Part shown: piece by piece, positions 8,361-19,804 of the stretch
How the letters are laid out: each line of letters opens with the position of its first letter
How positions within the stretch are numbered: position 1 is the stretch's first letter
NCBI RefSeq assembly: GCF_004368785.1
Contig: NZ_SODM01000002.1
Coordinates: forward strand, 496,001 to 560,000
Length of the DNA stretch: 64,000 nucleotides
Direction of reading: 5' to 3'
Source of the DNA: Flavobacterium sp. 270
Lineage (GTDB): Bacteria > Bacteroidota > Bacteroidia > Flavobacteriales > Flavobacteriaceae
Made by a program: the position numbers and the translations under genes
The notes under the pieces: generated by a model
What the model was told of the DNA's origin: nothing
The model's input: the letters and a program-made list of their open reading frames with translations, nothing else
Databases searched by the model: none

Positions 8361-8387
8361 AATCACTCTTCGGAGTGATTTTTTTTT
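8361..8387 (+). terminator. intrinsic terminator with a TTCG loop
   Basis: aatcactc, loop ttcg, gagtgatt, then a run of T. The stable tetraloop and long T-tract make this a strong terminator. It cuts the sigma gene off from fecR, so the two are probably transcribed separately. Confidence 0.85.
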
Positions 8388-8607
8388 GCGTAATTTCCAG
8401 TCTTGTTTCTCCTTCGTCGAAATAACAAACTAGATTTTCTACTTTTTTCTTAAAATAATTTCAGATAAAAATCTCAACAAAATCAACACGTTACAAGGTT
8501 TTTACCTTTTAGCAAATGTTAAAATTTAAAAATTTACAACGTTTGAGTAGTACTCAAGTTCTCTTCGACTGTATTATATAAAGAACCAGTACTAAAATCA
8601 ATTCGTA

Positions 8608-9789
8608 ATGAATTCAAATTCTGAAATTAAAAGTCTTTTACAAAAGTTTGTTTTAAATCAATGTACCCCTGAAGAAACAGATGAAGTAATAGCGTATTAC
8701 AAAAAAAATAAACTTACAGATGATTTTCCTTCTGTAGAAGAGGTGAAAAACCTTTTGGATGAAATGCCAAAAATGAATCAGGAAACGGCTGATGCTATTT
8801 TCATGAACATTTTGGCTTCAAACAAAGAAGAAGACCAAACTGTAATTGAACTTCATCCGAAGAAATCTAATTTTAGAAAATACATTTCGATTGCAGCTTC
8901 GCTTTTAGTTTTAGCTTCTGTTGGCTTAGCGTACAAGCAAGGTCTTTTTACTACAACTAAAGAAGTTCCGTTTGATTTTAAAAGCAATGATATTGTTTTA
9001 CAATTAGAAGATGGAAATGTTCAGATTATATCAGAACTTACTTCTGCACAGGTAAAAGACAAAAAAGGAAATATTATCGGAAATCAAAATGGTGACAAAT
9101 TGGTTTATGAAATGGAAGCTGATCCGGAAAAACTCACTTACAATACGATTAAGATTCCGTATGGTAAAAAATTCCAATTGCAATTGTCAGACGGAACGTT
9201 GGTTCATTTAAATTCTGGAACGACTTTAAAATATCCGGTAAAATTTATTGCCGGCGAAAACAGACAGGTTTTCTTAAATGGTGAAGCTTTTTTTGATGTT
9301 GCTAAAGATAAAAAACATCCTTTTGTTGTTAACGCTGACGAATTGAATGTACGTGTTTTAGGAACTCATTTTAATATTTCTAATTATCCTGAAGACGCTG
9401 CAACTGATGTTGTTTTGGTTGAAGGTTCTGTAGGAATGTACAAATCAAGCGAAGAATTTGACGCTGCTAAAAACACGATTTTAAAACCGGGTTATAAAGG
9501 AAGTTTTAATAGAAACAATGCATCTATTTCTACCAAATCTGTTATTACAGATATTTATACTTCCTGGATAAACGGCGGTTTAACTTTTAGAAATATGACT
9601 TTCAAGAACATTATTACAAAGCTTGAAAGACGCTATAATGTTACAATTGTAAACAAAAATGAAAAATTAGCCAACGAAAAATTCAACGCCAGCTTTAAAG
9701 AAGAATCTATAGAAAATGTAATGAGTTATTTTAATGACATTCATGGCATTAACTACACTATAAAAAACGATCAAATACTAATTAAATAA
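8608..9789 (+). CDS. FecR-family anti-sigma factor
   Basis: 393 residues. A cytoplasmic N-terminal part (about 1-85) would hold the ECF factor; a single transmembrane helix follows (about 92-108, ISIAASLLVLASVGLAYK); the rest is periplasmic. The FecR core begins at about 185 (IPYGKKFQLQLSDGTLVHLNSGTTLKYP) and includes GEAFFDVAKD and VRVLGTHFNI. The C-terminal domain of unknown function (LTFRNMTFKNIITKLERRYNV) is typical of Bacteroidota FecR proteins and resembles an STN fold. It should pass the signal from the SusC STN domain to the ECF factor. Confidence 0.93.
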   Translation: MNSNSEIKSLLQKFVLNQCTPEETDEVIAYYKKNKLTDDFPSVEEVKNLLDEMPKMNQETADAIFMNILASNKEEDQTVIELHPKKSNFRKYISIAASLLVLASVGLAYKQGLFTTTKEVPFDFKSNDIVLQLEDGNVQIISELTSAQVKDKKGNIIGNQNGDKLVYEMEADPEKLTYNTIKIPYGKKFQLQLSDGTLVHLNSGTTLKYPVKFIAGENRQVFLNGEAFFDVAKDKKHPFVVNADELNVRVLGTHFNISNYPEDAATDVVLVEGSVGMYKSSEEFDAAKNTILKPGYKGSFNRNNASISTKSVITDIYTSWINGGLTFRNMTFKNIITKLERRYNVTIVNKNEKLANEKFNASFKEESIENVMSYFNDIHGINYTIKNDQILIK

Positions 9790-9838
9790 CCACTAAACCA
9801 TGAAAAAATATGAGAATAAAAAAGTACTAAAATAAAAA

Positions 9839-9869
9839 AATCGGAAAGAGCTGCGAACAATTTCCGATT
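9839..9869 (+). promoter_or_regulatory. hairpin between fecR and susC
   Basis: The arms aatcggaaa (9839-9847) and tttccgatt (9861-9869) are a perfect 9-base stem without a following T-tract. It lies 49 bases before the susC start. It may set mRNA stability or mark a processing or control site; its role is inferred. Confidence 0.45.
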
Positions 9870-9918
9870 AACTAAGTGATTGAATATAACGAATTAACTA
9901 CAATCAATTAACAAAATT

Positions 9919-12900
9919 ATGAAAAAAAAATCTAAGAATAATGGGTTTCTATACTCATTGTTCCAAAATGACCTAAAATTGAAACTAACTACACTACTTA
10001 TTTTGGTCGCCATGTTTAATATTAGAGGGAATACTTATGCCCAAAAGACAAAAGTTTCTTTAGAATTAAACAATTCAACAATCGAAAAGGTTATTGAGAC
10101 CATTGAACAAAAAACTGATTTTAGGTTTATTTACAAACTGAATGATATTGACTTAGATCGAACAATTTCTATTTCTGTAAAGGACCAGTCAATAAATGTT
10201 GTTTTAGATAAACTTTTTAAAGGGACTTTAACTGAATTTAAAGTTCGCGATACTCAGATTATTTTAAAAAAACCAGAACTAAAAACGCAAAATACATCGT
10301 ATCAAAAACAAACTGTAACCGGTATTATTACCGATGAAAACGGTTTGCCATTGCCCGGGGCTTCGGTTCTTGAAGAAGGCACAAAAAATGGAATGGTAAC
10401 TGATTTTGACGGAAAATATAAACTTACTGTAGAAAGCAGTTCTTCTGTAATCATTGTATCTTTTGTTGGATACAAAGAGAAAAAAGTTGTTGCCAGCCAA
10501 AACGTTATTAACATTCAGCTTATGCCTGATGCCACAGATCTACAAGAAATTGTTGTGGTAGGTTACGGTTCTACAGTTAAAAAAGATGTTACCGGAGCTG
10601 TTTCTTCAATTGCTGCAAAAGACATGAATCAAGGCGCAATAGTAAATCCATTGCAATTGATTGCTGGAAAAGCAGCAGGTGTAAATATTACTCAGATAGG
10701 CAGCGAACCAGGTTCTGGACCAAGTGTGCGTATTAGAGGAATTGGCTCTTTAATTGGAGGAAACGATCCGTTGGTAGTTGTCGATGGGATTCAGGGAAAT
10801 ATGGATTTATTGAATCAGGTACCTCCAAGTGAAATTGAAAGTATTGATATTCTAAAAGATGCTTCTGCGACTGCTGTTTATGGTTCTAGAGGTGCGCCGG
10901 GTGTAATCATTGTAACGACAAAAAAGAATAAGGCCGGAAGAACAACAATAGAATATAACGGATCAACGTCATTAGATTTTATCCCAAAAAAACTGGATAT
11001 GCTAAATGCTGATGAGTGGTGGAAAACTGCTCAAAGTTTAGGAACGCCAGCTTCGTCAAATCACGGTTCAGATACAGACTGGTATGGCCTTCTAACTCAG
11101 ACAGGAATAACACAAACACATACTTTATCATTTGGTGGAGGAACAGATAAATTTAGCTATAGAGCTTCTTTGACAGCGATTTTACAAGAAGGAGTTGTTA
11201 TTAATTCTGATAATAAAAAATACATCGGACGTCTTCAGGCAACACAAATGGGCCTTGATGATAAATTAAAACTGACTTTTAATTTAACGAATGGTATCAT
11301 TAATGGAAATAATAGTATTGCAGATATTGGAACTGCCGCTTATATGTCTAATTTGATTACAAATGCTTATTTAATGCGACCAACAGATCCTGTTTTAAAT
11401 CCTGATGGAAGCTATTTTACAGACCCTAATGTGTTTCAATATTTAAATCCTTATGCAGCTGCTCAAACAGTTACGAATGAAAAACAGGAAGACAATTTAT
11501 TTGGAAGCCTGAAGGCGGATCTTGATCTGGCTAAAGGATTAACAGCCAGCTGGTTTGGAAGCTGGAGAAAAACAAATGAAATGAATGGTTATTATCTTCC
11601 TGCTTCTTCAACAAATGCCAATGCAATCGATCAGAAAGGATACGCAAACATTAGAAACAAAAAACAAAATGAAAGATTGACAAATGCCAGTATTACTTAC
11701 AAAGGAACATTTGGCGTTCACAACATAAATGCGCTGGCTTTGTACGAATGGCAAAATCAAACGTATCAGGGAAATTATGCACAGGTAAAAGGATTTATTA
11801 GCGACAAAACTACTTACAACGCAATGCAGCTTGGTGATTTGTCAAAAGTTTCTCCAGGCGATATCGAATCTTATAAAAATGACAGAACATTAGTGTCTTT
11901 TTTAGGACGTGTAAATTATTCTTTGCTTAACCGATATTTATTTACAGGAAGTTACAGACGTGATGGATCATCAGTATTTGGAGCAAATAACAAATGGGGA
12001 GATTTCCCTTCTGCTTCTGTAGCTTGGCAAATCAATAAGGAGTCATTCATTAATCCGAATGTTTTTAACGAACTAAAATTACGTGTAGGATATGGTGTAA
12101 CAGGAAATCAACAAGGGCTTTTGCCTCAAAACTCTATCGCATTAATTGGTAACCGCGGATTGACTTATTTTGGAGGTCAGCAAATTACAAATTACGGTGC
12201 AAAACAAAATGCTAATCCTGATTTGAAATGGGAAACCAAAAAACAAACCAATATTGGTCTTGACTTTGCATTTTTAGATAATAGATTAAGAGGAACAGTA
12301 GATGTTTATGATGCAAAAACAGATGATTTATTACTAGATTATACATTATCTCAACAAGGAAATGATTACAATTATATAAAAGCTAACGTAGGAAGTATTT
12401 CAAACAAAGGAATCGAGGCTTCTTTGGCATATGATGTAATCAAAACACAAAACAGTACACTTACATTGGCAGGCAATGTTTCCTTTATGAAAAACGAAGT
12501 TCTGAACTTAAACGGAAGTTTTAATGGACAGGAACTAACAACAGCTTATGTAGGCTGGGGAACTGCAAACTCTTACCTTGTAAAAGGAAAACCAGTAGGT
12601 GCCTTTTATATTCTGCAATCTACAGGTGTAGACGGCAATGGAGCAGAAACTGTTTTGGACCGTGACGGAAGCGGAGGCCCAATCAATCAGAATGCAGACA
12701 GTCCTGACCGCTATTATGCTGGTTCAGCTTTACCAACTTATACATTTGCTTTCAATCCAAGTTATAGATACAAAAACTTTGATGTTTCTATGTTATGGAG
12801 AGGTTCTGGAGGAAATAAAATTTACAATGCATTGGGTCAAAGATTAAGTATGCTTGAAAACGTTGGTAAATCTAATGTTTTATCAAGTGCTGTTGACAAA

Positions 12901-13191
12901 GGAATTGTTACTTCTACATACGGTTCTGACGTATGGCTGGAAGATGGATCTTTTATCCGTTTAGATAATGTTACAGCGGGTTATAATTTCCGTTTTACTG
13001 ACAAGTATATCGATTCTATCCGTCTTTCTCTTACCGGAAATAATTTACTGTTGATTACCGATTATAGTGGCATGGATCCAGAATTAAACATTAGCGGAAG
13101 CGGTAATCCTGCTGACAATTTTGGTGGAGACAAAGGAATTTATCCACGTACCAGAAGTATTGCATTTGGTCTAAGTGTAAAATTTAAATAG
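9919..13191 (+). CDS. susC: SusC-type TonB-dependent outer membrane transporter with STN signalling domain
   Basis: 1090 residues. In order: a long signal region ending NTYAQ (about 42), an STN domain (about 45-118, VSLELNNSTIEKVIETIEQKTDFRFIY split over strand and helix), a carboxypeptidase-regulatory-like domain (about 132-212), the TonB-box-like EIVVVGYG, a plug with DPLVVVDGIQG and ESIDILKDASATAVYGSRG, and a beta-barrel ending in SVKFK with terminal aromatic alternation. It imports malto-oligosaccharides together with SusD. The STN domain is what couples such transporters to FecR and ECF partners, both of which lie just upstream. Starch as substrate is inferred from the downstream enzymes. 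Confidence 0.95.
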   Translation: MKKKSKNNGFLYSLFQNDLKLKLTTLLILVAMFNIRGNTYAQKTKVSLELNNSTIEKVIETIEQKTDFRFIYKLNDIDLDRTISISVKDQSINVVLDKLFKGTLTEFKVRDTQIILKKPELKTQNTSYQKQTVTGIITDENGLPLPGASVLEEGTKNGMVTDFDGKYKLTVESSSSVIIVSFVGYKEKKVVASQNVINIQLMPDATDLQEIVVVGYGSTVKKDVTGAVSSIAAKDMNQGAIVNPLQLIAGKAAGVNITQIGSEPGSGPSVRIRGIGSLIGGNDPLVVVDGIQGNMDLLNQVPPSEIESIDILKDASATAVYGSRGAPGVIIVTTKKNKAGRTTIEYNGSTSLDFIPKKLDMLNADEWWKTAQSLGTPASSNHGSDTDWYGLLTQTGITQTHTLSFGGGTDKFSYRASLTAILQEGVVINSDNKKYIGRLQATQMGLDDKLKLTFNLTNGIINGNNSIADIGTAAYMSNLITNAYLMRPTDPVLNPDGSYFTDPNVFQYLNPYAAAQTVTNEKQEDNLFGSLKADLDLAKGLTASWFGSWRKTNEMNGYYLPASSTNANAIDQKGYANIRNKKQNERLTNASITYKGTFGVHNINALALYEWQNQTYQGNYAQVKGFISDKTTYNAMQLGDLSKVSPGDIESYKNDRTLVSFLGRVNYSLLNRYLFTGSYRRDGSSVFGANNKWGDFPSASVAWQINKESFINPNVFNELKLRVGYGVTGNQQGLLPQNSIALIGNRGLTYFGGQQITNYGAKQNANPDLKWETKKQTNIGLDFAFLDNRLRGTVDVYDAKTDDLLLDYTLSQQGNDYNYIKANVGSISNKGIEASLAYDVIKTQNSTLTLAGNVSFMKNEVLNLNGSFNGQELTTAYVGWGTANSYLVKGKPVGAFYILQSTGVDGNGAETVLDRDGSGGPINQNADSPDRYYAGSALPTYTFAFNPSYRYKNFDVSMLWRGSGGNKIYNALGQRLSMLENVGKSNVLSSAVDKGIVTSTYGSDVWLEDGSFIRLDNVTAGYNFRFTDKYIDSIRLSLTGNNLLLITDYSGMDPELNISGSGNPADNFGGDKGIYPRTRSIAFGLSVKFK

Positions 13192-13199
13192 TAAAAGAA

Positions 13200-14714
13200 A
13201 TGAAAATCAAAAATATAGTATTGGCAGGAAGTGTATGTTTCCTTGCCTTGTTTAGCTGCACCGATATTAGTGAAAATATTTACGATCAATATCCTGCAGA
13301 TGAATTTTACGCCACTCCAGAAGGAACGAATAGTTTGCTGGCAAGCGTTTATGCCCAAATTCCGGGCGAATTTACCAGAGACGGTTACAATGGTGTTGGT
13401 TATGCAGGAGCAGATAATGGCTGGTATGATATGAACTGTATGTCATCTGATGAACAGGTTATTCCTCATAGAAACGATGGTAACTGGCAGCAGGATTTTG
13501 CACGTTTTCACAAACATGGCTGGCTGCCAACCGAAGGTATTATCAACAATACCTGGAACTGGTTGTACAGATGTATTTTTAAAGCCAATTTAGCAATACA
13601 GCAATTAGAAAAATCAAATGCCGATGCTTCAAAAATTGCAGAAGCTAAAACATTACGTGCTTTTTTCTATTATTTATTAATTGATGATTTTGGAGATGTT
13701 CCTTTTTTTACGGATAATACTACCCCTGCCGATCAAATTCCGCAGGCAAGCCGAAAAGAAGTCTATAATTTTGTGGCAAAAGAACTGAAAGACAACGCAG
13801 AATTACTTTCTAATACCAAAGGCGGCGAATACTACGGAAGATTCAACAAATGGGCCGCTTATACCTTACTGGCAAAAGTTTATCTGAATGCTGAAGTTTA
13901 CACCGGTGAAGCAAAATGGGCAGATTGTTTAGCAGCTTGTAACAAAGTAAGCGAAGGCGGATTTACACTTCATTCGGGTGCTGCTGATGCTTCAAGCCCT
14001 CTTGGAAACAAGTACTATGAATTATTTGGAGATGTTTCTCCTCAGGACGAAACTATTTTATCTATTTACGCTACTATAGACGTTTTATCCCGTAATGTTT
14101 ATGCGGTTAGAAGTCTATATGGCCCTCACGGAATAGCAGCACTTCCATATAATGGTTGGAATGGTACTATTGTTCCTAAGCAATTTTATCTAAAATATGC
14201 TGATAACGATATTCGTAAAAAACAGTTTTTAGCCGGAGAACAGCCAGGAGGTATTAATTATACGCTGGATGTTGCTTCTATAGATCTTCCGGGAGCAGAT
14301 CCGCAAGCTGGAGTTCGTGATATTAAATTTTATCCTGCCGGAGCAAATACGGGAGGCGGAGCTTCTAATGATTTCCCAATTTTTAGATATGCCGATGTAA
14401 TTTTAATGATGGCTGAATGTAATGTTCGTTTAGGAAATTCTGGTGCAGCAAAACCTTTTGTTGATGCCATCAGACAACGTGCAGGTTTAAATGCATTGGA
14501 TGCAAACCCAACTCTTGACGATATCTACAACGAAAGAGGATTTGAGTTGAACTGGGAAGGACACAGAAGACAAGATATGATTCGTTTTAATAAATTTTTA
14601 TTAGCAAACGAATTCAGAACAGAATCACCTTCTTTTAGAAAGTTATTCCCGATTCCAACCTCAGCTTTAAATGCGAACAAAACGCTAAAACAAAATCCGG
14701 GCTACCCACAATAA
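13200..14714 (+). CDS. susD: SusD/RagB surface glycan-binding lipoprotein
   Basis: 504 residues starting 8 bases after susC. The signal ends with a lipobox (LALFSC, Cys about 20), so it is a lipoprotein, probably on the cell surface as the lid of SusC. The helical TPR-like SusD core is recognisable by TWNWLYRCIFKANLAIQQLE, EAKTLRAFFYYLLIDDFGDVP in two parts, and the C-terminal IYNERGFELNWEGHRRQDMIRF followed by LFPIPTSALNANKTLKQNPGY. Binds starch or maltodextrin by context. Confidence 0.95.
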   Translation: MKIKNIVLAGSVCFLALFSCTDISENIYDQYPADEFYATPEGTNSLLASVYAQIPGEFTRDGYNGVGYAGADNGWYDMNCMSSDEQVIPHRNDGNWQQDFARFHKHGWLPTEGIINNTWNWLYRCIFKANLAIQQLEKSNADASKIAEAKTLRAFFYYLLIDDFGDVPFFTDNTTPADQIPQASRKEVYNFVAKELKDNAELLSNTKGGEYYGRFNKWAAYTLLAKVYLNAEVYTGEAKWADCLAACNKVSEGGFTLHSGAADASSPLGNKYYELFGDVSPQDETILSIYATIDVLSRNVYAVRSLYGPHGIAALPYNGWNGTIVPKQFYLKYADNDIRKKQFLAGEQPGGINYTLDVASIDLPGADPQAGVRDIKFYPAGANTGGGASNDFPIFRYADVILMMAECNVRLGNSGAAKPFVDAIRQRAGLNALDANPTLDDIYNERGFELNWEGHRRQDMIRFNKFLLANEFRTESPSFRKLFPIPTSALNANKTLKQNPGYPQ

Positions 14715-14723
14715 AAAACTATT

Positions 14724-15836
14724 ATGAAAAAATATATAAATAAATTATTCGTATTAGGAAGTTTACTTTTTTTAGGGACATCCTGTGAAACGGAAAACGC
14801 TACAGTAACGACTTTAAAAACAGTTACTTTTCCAACCAATATTGAAGTTTCTGCAACTACATTAGTATTAACAGAAGACACACAAGATAATTCTGTCGCA
14901 CTTGTTTCATGGCCGGCAGTAACTTTTCCTGTTGATGCGCCCGTTACATATGCTTTACAAATTGATGTAGTAGCTGATATTACTGGTCCAACTGCCTGGC
15001 AAAAATCTAAGAGAATCGAAGTTGGTGAAGATGTTTTAAGCAAAGCCATTCTGGGTAAAGACTTAAACAAAATAGCGGTAGACTTAGGTCTTTTACCAGA
15101 AAAAGAAGGAAAATTAGTCGTTCGTGTAGAAGCTTCTTTAGATCATAAAACTTACTCCAATACTGTTACTCTTAGCGTAACTCCTTTTGAAAGAAGTGTT
15201 GTTTTTGGCGAAATATACATGCCGGGAAGTTACCAGGGATGGGGCATTGAAACAGCTGCTGCACTTACTGCTATTCAAAAAGGAATTTATCAGGGCTACA
15301 TGACTGTTCCGGCTGGACAAGGGCTTGGATTTAAACTTAACAAAGAAAGAAACTGGGCACAATTTTATGGAGCTGGAGCAACTAATTCTGATTTAAAGGA
15401 TATGAGTGATACTGATTTTGCACTTCCTGAAGTAGGTTCTTATCAAATCAAAGTAAACTTAAACACTCTAAAATGGACAGCCACACCATATGCATGGGGA
15501 ATCGTTGGACCAGCATCTGCAACAGCTGATCAAACAGCAGGAGATGCTAACTACGGATGGAATCATTCTGTACCAATGTCATACGATCATAAAACCAAAA
15601 CATGGAAAATTACTGCCAACCTTTTAGCAGGAGCATTAAAATTCAGGCTAAATGATAATTGGACAATAAACTATGGTCCAGCAGATCCTTCTACCAATAC
15701 GATTAATCTTGACAATGGCGGTTCTTATACCATTGGTGAAGCAGGAACGTATGAAGTTACTTTTACAATAAACGAAACAGATCCTGCAACTACAGGTTAT
15801 CCTGCAACTGCAACCTGTACTATCGTTAAAAAATAA
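14724..15836 (+). CDS. susE: SusE/SusF-like starch-binding outer membrane lipoprotein
   Basis: 370 residues, 9 bases after susD. Lipobox LFLGTSC (Cys about 21). An N-terminal SusE domain (about 25-150, VSWPAVTFPVDAPVTYALQ and later EGKLVVRVEA) is followed by two SusE/F-type starch-binding modules, about 155-255 (IYMPGSYQGWG, NWAQFYGAG) and about 256-370 (WGIVGPASATADQ, LKFRLNDNWTINYG). Repeated aromatic residues are the expected glucan-stacking sites. Its place directly after susD matches the classic order of starch loci. Confidence 0.9.
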   Translation: MKKYINKLFVLGSLLFLGTSCETENATVTTLKTVTFPTNIEVSATTLVLTEDTQDNSVALVSWPAVTFPVDAPVTYALQIDVVADITGPTAWQKSKRIEVGEDVLSKAILGKDLNKIAVDLGLLPEKEGKLVVRVEASLDHKTYSNTVTLSVTPFERSVVFGEIYMPGSYQGWGIETAAALTAIQKGIYQGYMTVPAGQGLGFKLNKERNWAQFYGAGATNSDLKDMSDTDFALPEVGSYQIKVNLNTLKWTATPYAWGIVGPASATADQTAGDANYGWNHSVPMSYDHKTKTWKITANLLAGALKFRLNDNWTINYGPADPSTNTINLDNGGSYTIGEAGTYEVTFTINETDPATTGYPATATCTIVKK

Positions 15837-15874
15837 TCTAACATTGTAATATAGCTAGATTAGTTTGAGTGATA

Positions 15875-15900
15875 CCTGCCTTTTTTGAGCGAAAGGCAGG
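15875..15900 (+). promoter_or_regulatory. hairpin between susE and the lipoprotein amylase gene
   Basis: cctgccttt (15875-15883) pairs perfectly with aaaggcagg (15892-15900). No T-tract follows, so it is more likely an mRNA stability or processing element than a terminator. A TTG start at 15885 inside this hairpin is unlikely. Confidence 0.5.
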
Positions 15901-15941
15901 CTATCTTAAACTCGCAGCGTATTAAATCAAATTCTACAAAT

Positions 15942-17321
15942 ATGAAATCAAATATAAATATCATATACACATTAATACTTGCATTGGCATTTGTTTCGTG
16001 TAGTTCATCAGATAGTGATTCTACCCCGCCTTCGCCATATACACAATATGGAACCGCTTTCGAAAAAATGCCAAATAAAGAAGACGCCATCATTTACCAA
16101 GTAAATATTCGTGCCTTTAGTCAGGAAGGAACTTTAAAAGGTGTTCAGGAAAGACTTTCTCAAATTCAGGAATTAGGAACAAATGTTATCTATTTAATGC
16201 CTGTTTATCCTGTTGGAAAAGTAAAAGCTTCGGGCGAATTGGGTTCTCCGTACGCCGTACAAGATTATAAAGCTGTAAATCCAGATTTTGGAACGCTGCA
16301 AGACCTTCAGGTTTTGGTTGAAGAAGCACACAAAAAAAATATGGCAGTAGTTTTAGACTGGGTTGCCAATCATACTGCTTGGGATAATGCATGGATAACA
16401 CAACATCCGGATTGGTACCTAAAAGATGCAAACGGCAACATTACAATTCCTCCAGGAACTAATTATAATGATGTTGCTCAATTGGATTTTAATAATAGTG
16501 AAATGAAAGCTGCAATGATTGATGCTATGTCTTATTGGATATATTCAGCAAATGTTGATGGATTCAGATGTGATTATGCCGATTTCGTAGCTCCTGGTTT
16601 TTGGACAGAAGCCATTACAAAACTAAGAAGTATTAAAAAAAATCAGAAAATATTAATGCTGGCTGAAGGTTCAAAAGTAAGCCATTTTGTTTCTGGCTTT
16701 GATTATACTTTTGGCTTTAATTTTTTCAGTTCTTTAGAAAAAGTATTCAAAGACGGTCTATCTGCTTCAACATTACAAACTTCAAATGCTACTGAATATG
16801 CAAATACATATAATGCAGATAATAAAGTAGTAAGATATACCAGTAATCACGACGTAAACCTAACAGATGGTACGTCTCTTGAACTCTTTGGAGGTAAAAA
16901 AGGATCTATAGCTGCTTTTGTTGTTGCTTCTTATTTAAAATCTGTTCCGATGATTTATAACGGACAGGAAATTGGATATGCACAAAGACTTAATTATTTC
17001 TCTAAAACTCCTATTGACTGGTCTACAGCAGATAATGATATGCTGGCAGAATACAAAAAAATAATTGCTTTTAGAAAAACAAGCAATGCTATTAAAACGG
17101 GAACTTATACAGGGTATAGCAGCGATGCCTTAAGTGCTTTTACAATGATAAAAGATACTGAAAAAGTACTTGTCCTTTCTAATTTAACAAGTGGAACTGT
17201 AAAATATCTAGTTTCTCCTGCGTTAAAAGGAACATGGAAAGATGCTTTTACAGGAACTGCAGTAACTCTTGGAAGCGAAACTACCCTATTGCCGTTTCAA
17301 TATATAGTATTGAAAAACTAA
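15942..17321 (+). CDS. surface lipoprotein alpha-amylase, GH13 (SusG-like role)
   Basis: 459 residues from the ATG at 15942, chosen because it opens on a lipoprotein signal (ALAFVSCSSSDSD, Cys about 19) and an upstream TTG lies in a hairpin. GH13 regions are intact: region I LDWVANH (Asn143, His144), nucleophile Asp211 in DGFRCDYADF, acid/base Glu242 in LAEGSK and transition-state Asp304 in TSNHD. It starts the digestion of starch at the cell surface in this locus. Shorter than Bacteroides SusG because no starch-binding insert is present in the catalytic domain. Confidence 0.93.
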   Translation: MKSNINIIYTLILALAFVSCSSSDSDSTPPSPYTQYGTAFEKMPNKEDAIIYQVNIRAFSQEGTLKGVQERLSQIQELGTNVIYLMPVYPVGKVKASGELGSPYAVQDYKAVNPDFGTLQDLQVLVEEAHKKNMAVVLDWVANHTAWDNAWITQHPDWYLKDANGNITIPPGTNYNDVAQLDFNNSEMKAAMIDAMSYWIYSANVDGFRCDYADFVAPGFWTEAITKLRSIKKNQKILMLAEGSKVSHFVSGFDYTFGFNFFSSLEKVFKDGLSASTLQTSNATEYANTYNADNKVVRYTSNHDVNLTDGTSLELFGGKKGSIAAFVVASYLKSVPMIYNGQEIGYAQRLNYFSKTPIDWSTADNDMLAEYKKIIAFRKTSNAIKTGTYTGYSSDALSAFTMIKDTEKVLVLSNLTSGTVKYLVSPALKGTWKDAFTGTAVTLGSETTLLPFQYIVLKN

Positions 17322-17346
17322 TTACCTACGCAACTTTAAAAATTAA

Positions 17347-19551
<2,205 letters not shown>

Positions 19552-19567
19552 ATTACTAAGTTTTTTT

Positions 19568-19657
19568 TGCCACGAATTGCACAAATTTCCCGAATTACCA
19601 ATTGCTATTTATTCTAATTGAAAAATAAAATTGGTGTAATTCGTGCAATTCGTGGCA
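19568..19657. repeat. CACGAATT-family palindromic intergenic repeat
   Basis: The left arm begins tgccacgaattgcac (19568) and the right arm ends gtgcaattcgtggca (19657); the inner parts also pair (ttaccaatt with aattggtgtaa). T-tract before, purine-rich after. Best-preserved copy in the window. Confidence 0.8.
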
Positions 19658-19804
19658 GGAAAACTATTGCCTAAACTCAGGCAAAAATTAAAAACTTACT
19701 ATTGAAAACTATTAACCACAAAATGTTTGTCAAATTTTAAAACAATGCGAGTGAGAATGAATTTTAGTTGAAGATGCTGACAAGCATACAAAAAACGAAA
19801 AATT

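Noticed and set aside
19568..19657. Intrinsic terminator for the GH97 gene
   Set aside because: The T-tract precedes and the A-rich side follows the hairpin, the wrong order for an intrinsic terminator on the plus strand.
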